A stretch of 64,000 nt of DNA from positions 248,001 through 312,000 of the forward strand of contig DDFK01000002.1 in assembly GCA_002337145.1 (NCBI GenBank), written 5' to 3'. The DNA comes from Chitinophagaceae bacterium UBA1930 (GTDB lineage: Bacteria; Bacteroidota; Bacteroidia; Chitinophagales; Chitinophagaceae). Each line of letters begins with the position of its first letter. The first letter of the stretch is position 1. A program made the position numbers and the translations under genes. This document shows, one piece after another, positions 58,869-64,000 of the stretch. The notes beneath the pieces are model-generated. The model was not told the origin of the DNA. It did no database searches and saw only the letters and a program-made list of their open reading frames with translations.

Positions 58869-59555
58869 CTATAATAAACCATTATCGGCAAAGCTATAAT
58901 AGCCCTCGTCGCTAACAATTACATGGTCCATAACATGTATGTCAAAGTAAGCAGCGGCTTCTTTTATTTTATTGGTCAGGTTCCTGTCGGCCTTACTGGG
59001 TTTCAGGCTCCCGCTTGGATGGTTATGGCCCAAGGCAATGCCTGTGGCATTTGTTTCCAGTGCATGTTTAAAAATGATCCTCGGATCGGCAACAGTGCCC
59101 GTAATACCCCCTTCGCTAATGATTTCGTGGCTTACGATCTTGTTGGCATGGTTCAGGTAAATAACCACAAACAGCTCTTTGCGTTTGTATTGCAGGTGTG
59201 GCAACAGGTATTTGGCAATATCATAGCTGCTGGTGATTTTCGGTTTCTTGGTAACGGAAAGGTTTTCCCTGCGTATGCCCAGTTCCAACGCCGCCGCAAT
59301 CCTTGTTGCTTTTACGGGGCCAAACCCTTTTATCTTAAAATTGACCATGTCCCTAACGGACAGCGTGCTTAGCCGCTGTATGTCATTGTCAATTGTTGTA
59401 AGCAGCTGCTTGGCCATGTCCACTGCATTTACTTCGGGCGTACCGTTATTGATGAGTATGGCAATGAGCTCCGAATTGCTCAGGCTGTCTGCACCTTTCA
59501 TCAGTAGTTTTTCCCTTGGCTTGTCCTCTTCGCCCCATGATTTCAATCTGGCCAT
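58869..59555 (-). CDS. radC: RadC-family JAB-domain protein
   Basis: The ATG at 59555 gives 228 residues starting MARLKSWGEEDKPREKLL. The N-terminal helical part includes LLMKGADSLSNSELIAILINNG, and the C-terminal JAB/MPN domain has the metal motif LGHNHPSGSLKPSKAD (H-x-H...D) with an upstream glutamate. The family was named from a DNA-repair phenotype later attributed to recG, so the true function is unclear. It stands alone, convergent with proC. Confidence 0.92.
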   Translation of the reverse strand: MARLKSWGEEDKPREKLLMKGADSLSNSELIAILINNGTPEVNAVDMAKQLLTTIDNDIQRLSTLSVRDMVNFKIKGFGPVKATRIAAALELGIRRENLSVTKKPKITSSYDIAKYLLPHLQYKRKELFVVIYLNHANKIVSHEIISEGGITGTVADPRIIFKHALETNATGIALGHNHPSGSLKPSKADRNLTNKIKEAAAYFDIHVMDHVIVSDEGYYSFADNGLL

Positions 59556-59692
59556 CTGTATTGAATTTTGAATAAACAAATTAGGAAAAATTTATTCGTA
59601 TCGAGAAAATTTTATCAAAAAATACACATTAGTTCTAATCATATTTTTATCGGAAAAATATGCGGGCTATATTCGCTGCACATTTTACTGCT

Positions 59693-60649
59693 ATGAATCC
59701 TTCTGTAAAGGTTTTTTCAGGTACAGGTTCTCAAAAGTTAGCCGAGAAAATTGCCCAGCGTTTTGGGGCACCACTTGGCAAGATAAATGTGCAAAAATTC
59801 AGTGATGGCGAGTTTCAGCCCATCTTTTTGGAAAGCATCCGCGGCGATTATGTTTTCCTAATACAAAGCACTTATGCACCAACCGAAAACTTGATGGAGC
59901 TTTTGCTGATGATTGATGCTGCCAAACGTGCAAGTGCACACCGTATTGTAGCAGTAATTCCTTATTATGGTTTTGCCAGGCAGGACAGGAAGGACAAGCC
60001 AAGGGTTGCCATTGGCAGTAAACTGATTGCCACTTTATTGGAAGCCGCAGGTGCCCACCGTGTAATTACCATGGACCTGCATGCACCGCAGATACAGGCT
60101 TTCTTTGATATTCCGGTGGACCATTTGGACAGTTCGGCCATTTTTATACCGTATATAGAACAATTGAAACTGGGCAACCTCACTTTTGCCGCACCCGATG
60201 TGGGCAGTACCAACCGTGTACGTGAAGTGGCCAGTTATTTTAACGCCGAAATGGTTATTTGCGACAAGCATAGGAAACGTGCCAACGAAATAGCCAGCAT
60301 GGTGGTAATTGGTGACGTAGTGGGTAAGGATATTATTTTGATTGATGACATTTGCGATACAGGCGGCACACTGGCTAAAGCTGCCGGATTGCTTAAAGAA
60401 AAAGGGGCAAAAAGTGTACGTGCTTTTTGTACGCACCCGGTATTGAGTGGCAAGGCCTACGAAAATATTGAGAACAGCGTGCTGGAAGAACTGGTTGTAT
60501 GCGACACCATTCCGTTAAAGCAGGAGAGCAAGAAAATCAAAGTGATTTCCGTTGCCGACCTTTTTGCCATTGCCATACGCAATGCCTACGAAAATAAAAG
60601 TATTACTAGTTTATTTGTGCATAGCCAATTGAGGGGAAGGGGTAAATAG
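59693..60649 (+). CDS. prs: Ribose-phosphate pyrophosphokinase
   Basis: The ATG at 59693 gives 318 residues (MNPSVKVFSGTGSQKLAEK); a farther ATG at 59660 overlaps a possible promoter. Motifs present: FSDGEFQPIFLESIRG, RIVAVIPYYGFARQDRK, MDLHAPQIQAFF and the PRPP-binding IILIDDICDTGGTLAKAA. The enzyme makes PRPP from ribose 5-phosphate and ATP, feeding purine, pyrimidine, histidine and NAD synthesis. Length and motifs are canonical. It ends at a strong bidirectional terminator shared with mutS. Confidence 0.95.
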   Translation: MNPSVKVFSGTGSQKLAEKIAQRFGAPLGKINVQKFSDGEFQPIFLESIRGDYVFLIQSTYAPTENLMELLLMIDAAKRASAHRIVAVIPYYGFARQDRKDKPRVAIGSKLIATLLEAAGAHRVITMDLHAPQIQAFFDIPVDHLDSSAIFIPYIEQLKLGNLTFAAPDVGSTNRVREVASYFNAEMVICDKHRKRANEIASMVVIGDVVGKDIILIDDICDTGGTLAKAAGLLKEKGAKSVRAFCTHPVLSGKAYENIENSVLEELVVCDTIPLKQESKKIKVISVADLFAIAIRNAYENKSITSLFVHSQLRGRGK

Positions 60650-60671
60650 GATACTTGAGAAATAATATTAT

Positions 60672-60703
60672 AAAAAAGGGATGAAAATTTTCATCCCTTT
60701 TTT
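60672..60703. terminator. Bidirectional terminator between prs and mutS
   Basis: AAAAAAGGGATGAAAA (60672-60687) and its exact complement (60688-60703): a perfect palindrome with T6 on each strand. Confidence 0.85.
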
Positions 60704-60707
60704 ATTT

Positions 60708-63371
60708 CTATTTTACCATTTCCTTTATCTCATTCAATTTCATCAAAGCTTCAACAGGGGTAAGCCTATTGATGTCCATTTCGGTAAGTACCTTCCGCAG
60801 GTTATTGAATGTTTCGGAATGTGCATCAAAAATGGAGAGTTGCATTTTTGGTGTATTCAGTTGCTTTACAGCAGATGAAAGTTGATGGTTTATTGTTGAT
60901 AGGACTTCGCTGTCTTCATGTTTCTTTTTACTGTTGCCTGCTGCCTGTGTGCCATCGTCGCTCCTGTCTTCCAGTATCTTTAAAATATCGTTTGCCCTGT
61001 CAATTAACGATGGGGGCATGCCCGCCATTTTTGCCACATGAATACCAAAGCTATGTGTGCTGCCGCCAGCAGCCAGCTTGCGTAGGAAAATTATTTTGTT
61101 ACCAATTTCTTTATTGGTTACATGGTAGTTTTTTACCCTCGGTAATTTTTCTTCCAGTTCATTCAGTTCGTGGTAGTGTGTTGCAAACAGGGTTTTGGGT
61201 GCGGTAGGGGAGTTGTGCAAATGCTCCACAATGCTCCACGCAATGCTGATGCCGTCATAGGTTGATGTGCCCCTTCCAATTTCATCCAGCAATACCAGGC
61301 TTCTTTCAGAAATATTGTTGATGATGGAAGCGGTTTCATTCATTTCTACCATGAATGTACTTTCGCCGCCGCTTAGGTTATCGCTTGCACCTACCCGTGT
61401 AAATATTTTGTCTGTTAATGGTATGCTTGCAGCATCAACGGGAACAAAGCTTCCTATATGTGCCATCAACGTAATCAATGCGGTTTGGCGTAGTATGGCA
61501 CTTTTACCGCTCATGTTGGGCCCGGTCAGTATAATCACCTGCTGCCCGGCAGGGTCCAGCAAAATATCATTGGCAATATAATTTTCACCAATAGGCAGGT
61601 TGCGTTCAATAACAGGGTGACGGCTTTCTTTCAGTTCTAATTCAAGCCCATTGTGCAGTTGGGGTTTCTTGTAATTGTATTGCAGGGCGTTGTCTGCAAA
61701 ACATATCAGGCAGTCGAGTGTAGCCAGTATATTGCCGTTTACTTGTATAGGGGCAATATAGTCTTGCAGTGACAGTAACAGGTTTTCATAGAGACCCATT
61801 TCTATGGCAAGTATCTTGTCTTCCGCACCGGTAATCTTTTCTTCGTATTCCTTTAGTTCGGGTGTTATGTAACGCTCTGCATTGGCCAATGTCTGCTTAC
61901 GTATCCATGTGGCAGGCACTTTGTTCTTGTGTAGGTTCGTCACTTCCAAATAATAGCCAAATACGTTGTTGAAACTTATTTTTAAAGACGATATGCCCGT
62001 GGCTTCTGCTTCTCTTTGCTGTATGTTGATGAGGTAGTCCTTACCGCCACTTGCAATGGCCCTCAGTTCATCCAATTCGGCATGTACACCTTCTTTTATG
62101 ACACCGCCTTTGTTGGCAGCAATGGGAGGTGCTTCGTTGATTTCGTGTTGTATTTTTTCGAATATAAGGTTGCAGGGGTTCAGTCCATCGCCCAATCTTT
62201 TTAGATAGTTATTGGCAGATGATGCTGTAAGTCCTTTTATAAAGGCAACCTGTTGCAGGCCTTTGGCAAGCTGTACCACTTCGCGTGGGTTGATCCTTTT
62301 GGTGGGTATCTTGCTTACCAGTCTTTCAATATCGCCGCACTGTTTTATTGCCTGTGCTGCTTTTGTTCGGTCATCAACATCTTTTATCAAGGATTCAACG
62401 GCATCCAACCGCTCATTTATTTTGGTAAGGTCCTTCAAGGGCAATACTGTCCAGCGTTTCAGCAGTCGTGCACCCATTGGGCTAACGGTATTGTCCAGTA
62501 CTTTCAATAAACTATTGCCTTCACCACCGCCGCTGCCCAGTATTTCCAGGTTGCGTATGGTAAACCTGTCCATCCATAAAAAATCGTCCCTTTCAATTCG
62601 CTGAATGGAAGTGATATGTTGCAGGTTGGGATGTTCGGTTTCTTTCAGGTAGTATAGAATGGCACCTGCGGCAACAATGGCATAGGGCATGTTTTCAACG
62701 CCATAACCTTTTAAGGAATGCGTCTGGAAGTGCTTCAGCAGGCTTTCTGTTGCATAAGCCTCTTCAAATATCCAGCTCTCCAATGTATAGGTATAGAACT
62801 TTACACCGAACACTTCTTTGAAGTGTTTCTGGTAACTGCGTTGAAAAATTACTTCTGCAGGTTTCAGGCTCTGCAGCAATTTGTCAATGTATTCCTCATC
62901 GCCTTCGGCAGCAAAAAATTCGCCTGTGCTAATGTCCAGAAAAGCAATGCCAATATGCTGTTCGGTAAAATGTATGGCGGCCAGAAAATTGTTGCTGTTG
63001 TGTTCCAGTAGTTTGTCATTGGTAGCCACGCCAGGCGTTACCAGTTCGGTTACCCCACGTTTTACAATGCCTTTGGCTTCTTTGGGATTTTCAAGCTGGT
63101 CGCAGATGGCTACCCGGTAACCGGCTTTTACCAGTTTGTGCAGATAGGTATCCAATGCATGGTGCGGGAAACCGGCCAGTTCCTTACTGGTGGCATCGCC
63201 ATTGTTGCGTTTGGTAAGCGTGATACCCAGTATGCCCGATGCGGTAATTGCATCCTGCCCGAATGTTTCATAGAAATCGCCCACACGGAACAGCAATATC
63301 GCATCAGGATATTTTTGCTTGATAGCCTTGTGCTGCTGCATCATGGGAGAATCTGAACCTGCCTTTGCCAT
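60708..63371 (-). CDS. mutS: DNA mismatch repair protein MutS
   Basis: The ATG at 63371 gives 887 residues starting MAKAGSDSPMMQQHKAIKQKY. The mismatch-recognition FRVGDFYETFGQDA (with the F-x-E wedge) lies near residue 35, the connector and clamp follow, and the ATPase domain has Walker A ILTGPNMSGKSA and the motif LLDEIGRGTSTYDG. Length is slightly above E. coli MutS (853). MutS with MutL recognises base mismatches after replication; mutL is not in the window. A TATATTTG box ends six bases before the start, suggesting a very short leader. Confidence 0.96.
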   Translation of the reverse strand: MAKAGSDSPMMQQHKAIKQKYPDAILLFRVGDFYETFGQDAITASGILGITLTKRNNGDATSKELAGFPHHALDTYLHKLVKAGYRVAICDQLENPKEAKGIVKRGVTELVTPGVATNDKLLEHNSNNFLAAIHFTEQHIGIAFLDISTGEFFAAEGDEEYIDKLLQSLKPAEVIFQRSYQKHFKEVFGVKFYTYTLESWIFEEAYATESLLKHFQTHSLKGYGVENMPYAIVAAGAILYYLKETEHPNLQHITSIQRIERDDFLWMDRFTIRNLEILGSGGGEGNSLLKVLDNTVSPMGARLLKRWTVLPLKDLTKINERLDAVESLIKDVDDRTKAAQAIKQCGDIERLVSKIPTKRINPREVVQLAKGLQQVAFIKGLTASSANNYLKRLGDGLNPCNLIFEKIQHEINEAPPIAANKGGVIKEGVHAELDELRAIASGGKDYLINIQQREAEATGISSLKISFNNVFGYYLEVTNLHKNKVPATWIRKQTLANAERYITPELKEYEEKITGAEDKILAIEMGLYENLLLSLQDYIAPIQVNGNILATLDCLICFADNALQYNYKKPQLHNGLELELKESRHPVIERNLPIGENYIANDILLDPAGQQVIILTGPNMSGKSAILRQTALITLMAHIGSFVPVDAASIPLTDKIFTRVGASDNLSGGESTFMVEMNETASIINNISERSLVLLDEIGRGTSTYDGISIAWSIVEHLHNSPTAPKTLFATHYHELNELEEKLPRVKNYHVTNKEIGNKIIFLRKLAAGGSTHSFGIHVAKMAGMPPSLIDRANDILKILEDRSDDGTQAAGNSKKKHEDSEVLSTINHQLSSAVKQLNTPKMQLSIFDAHSETFNNLRKVLTEMDINRLTPVEALMKLNEIKEMVK

Positions 63372-63377
63372 AGTGAA

Positions 63378-63385
63378 CAAATATA
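63378..63385 (-). promoter_or_regulatory. Exact -7 box just before mutS
   Basis: TATATTTG on the minus strand (63385-63378) ends six bases before the mutS ATG. No TTG is at the expected distance upstream, so confidence is low. Confidence 0.3.
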
Positions 63386-63513
63386 AACGCAACCATCAAT
63401 TCGGGGGCTTAGTTGTAGTTTTTTTTACACACATTCCTTAGCTGGCAAGCCTGTATTGTTTTGGATGGATTTTTGTTTTTATACCGGTATTGCTCACCAA
63501 TAAAAAATCGAAC

Positions 63514-63846
63514 ATGAAAAACAGAATTTACCAGGTTGCATTGGCGTTGCTATTGTCGCTTGCAACTTTTAACGTACAGGCTGCCATGCCTGCCAATAAT
63601 GACGGACTTAAGGCAAAAGCTGCAACCATGACCAAAGAGGCAAAGGAAGCAAGGATAAAGGAAATTGAATTGCGGGTGAAGGAGATTAGGGACATGGACA
63701 AATCCACATTGACGCGGGCTGAAAAAACGGCGTTGAAGCATGAGTTGAAAGACATGCGTAAAGAAGCCAGGGTAATGAGTGGCGGTGTTTACCTCTCGGT
63801 AGGGGCCATTATCATTATTATACTGGTGCTGATATTGATTCTATAA
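63514..63846 (+). CDS. Small secreted or membrane-anchored charged protein
   Basis: The ATG at 63514 gives 110 residues; a TTG at 63490 would extend it but is unlikely. Signal peptide MKNRIYQVALALLLSLATF ends near AMPANN. The middle (residues about 30-80) is a highly charged helix with alternating lysine, glutamate and arginine (KEAKEARIKEIELRVKEI), and the last 20 residues are a strongly hydrophobic helix GAIIIIILVLILIL. So the protein probably sits in the inner membrane with the charged part in the periplasm. No family is recognised. A terminator follows. Confidence 0.65.
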   Translation: MKNRIYQVALALLLSLATFNVQAAMPANNDGLKAKAATMTKEAKEARIKEIELRVKEIRDMDKSTLTRAEKTALKHELKDMRKEARVMSGGVYLSVGAIIIIILVLILIL

Positions 63847-63871
63847 ATTGGGAAGTGCAGGCCAACTTATA

Positions 63872-63894
63872 TGTGACTGTCTTTGACGGTCACA
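63872..63894 (+). terminator. Terminator of the last small gene
   Basis: TGTGACTGTC (63872-63881), loop TTT, GACGGTCACA (63885-63894) with one G-U pair, then TTTTTG. Confidence 0.7.
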
Positions 63895-64000
63895 TTTTTG
63901 TTTGTGGATTTATATTAAAAAGATTTGAAAAACAAACAGTTACTATAGAAAAATGCTTAAAAAGTGGTTAAATGGCATAATATTTTTTTGTTAAATTGTA

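Noticed and set aside
1..64000. tRNA, rRNA, CRISPR arrays, transposases and phage genes
   Set aside because: I looked for conserved rRNA or tRNA segments, regularly spaced repeats and transposase or integrase motifs, and saw none. Absence is by eye only; a tRNA scan could still find one.

Overview
The window looks like ordinary chromosome from a member of the Bacteroidota, most likely a Chitinophagaceae-type soil or water bacterium (inference). The evidence is the gene families present: a type III glutamine synthetase, a CCDC81-type HU-domain protein, a PorW/SprE-like type IX secretion protein beside a class A penicillin-binding protein, a short PurL, and many AQ- or SC-ending signal peptides. 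The few clear promoters also fit the Bacteroidota TTG/TTTG...TAnnTTTG pattern. Base composition is moderate by eye, with one AT-richer stretch at about 31.9-33.5 kb. I saw no rRNA, tRNA, CRISPR array, transposase, integrase or phage gene.

Layout. 0-10 kb: the start of a glycosyltransferase, an ABC exporter, an HU-like membrane protein, a NYN/LOTUS RNase-like protein, a large propeller-amidohydrolase, a C1 peptidase, a lipoprotein and a YceI protein. 10-19 kb: sucC converges on a SprT-like gene; the small AtpZ/AtpI-like membrane genes and an M23-anchor-like protein diverge from a PorW/SprE-like gene that is followed by PBP1A. 19-28 kb: a methyltransferase, PaiB-like, YqgE, a histidine kinase, a CPBP protease, an MFS carrier, a deoxynucleoside kinase with folK, and an ABC-2 permease coupled to a pentapeptide-repeat protein. 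28-36 kb: small genes (SRPBCC, SET domain, Dps, CsaA, Ogt, NADAR, cytidine deaminase, signal peptidase I) with the longest gene-poor gaps and most of the odd repeats. 36-49 kb: cold-shock protein, a response regulator lacking a DNA-binding domain, an ABC-F protein with one degenerate ATP site, rarA, purQ, a split DsbD system and two small Spy-like secreted proteins. 49-64 kb: a glycosyltransferase, glnN, a polytopic membrane protein, purL-hldD-proC, radC, prs, mutS and a small membrane protein.

The genes are mostly housekeeping: nucleotide synthesis (purQ, purL, prs, cdd, dNK), DNA repair and recombination (mutS, radC, rarA, ogt), envelope building (PBP1A, hldD, lepB, glycosyltransferases, DsbD) and nitrogen or stress handling (glnN, dps, csp). 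I did not find an obvious new multi-gene defence or biosynthetic system. The points most worth checking are the ABC-F protein whose second composite ATP site appears wholly lost, the sigma-54-type regulator without HTH and with an altered GAFTGA loop, the AT-rich NADAR island containing an attC-like inverted repeat, the ABC-2 permease/pentapeptide-repeat pair, and several structured intergenic repeats.
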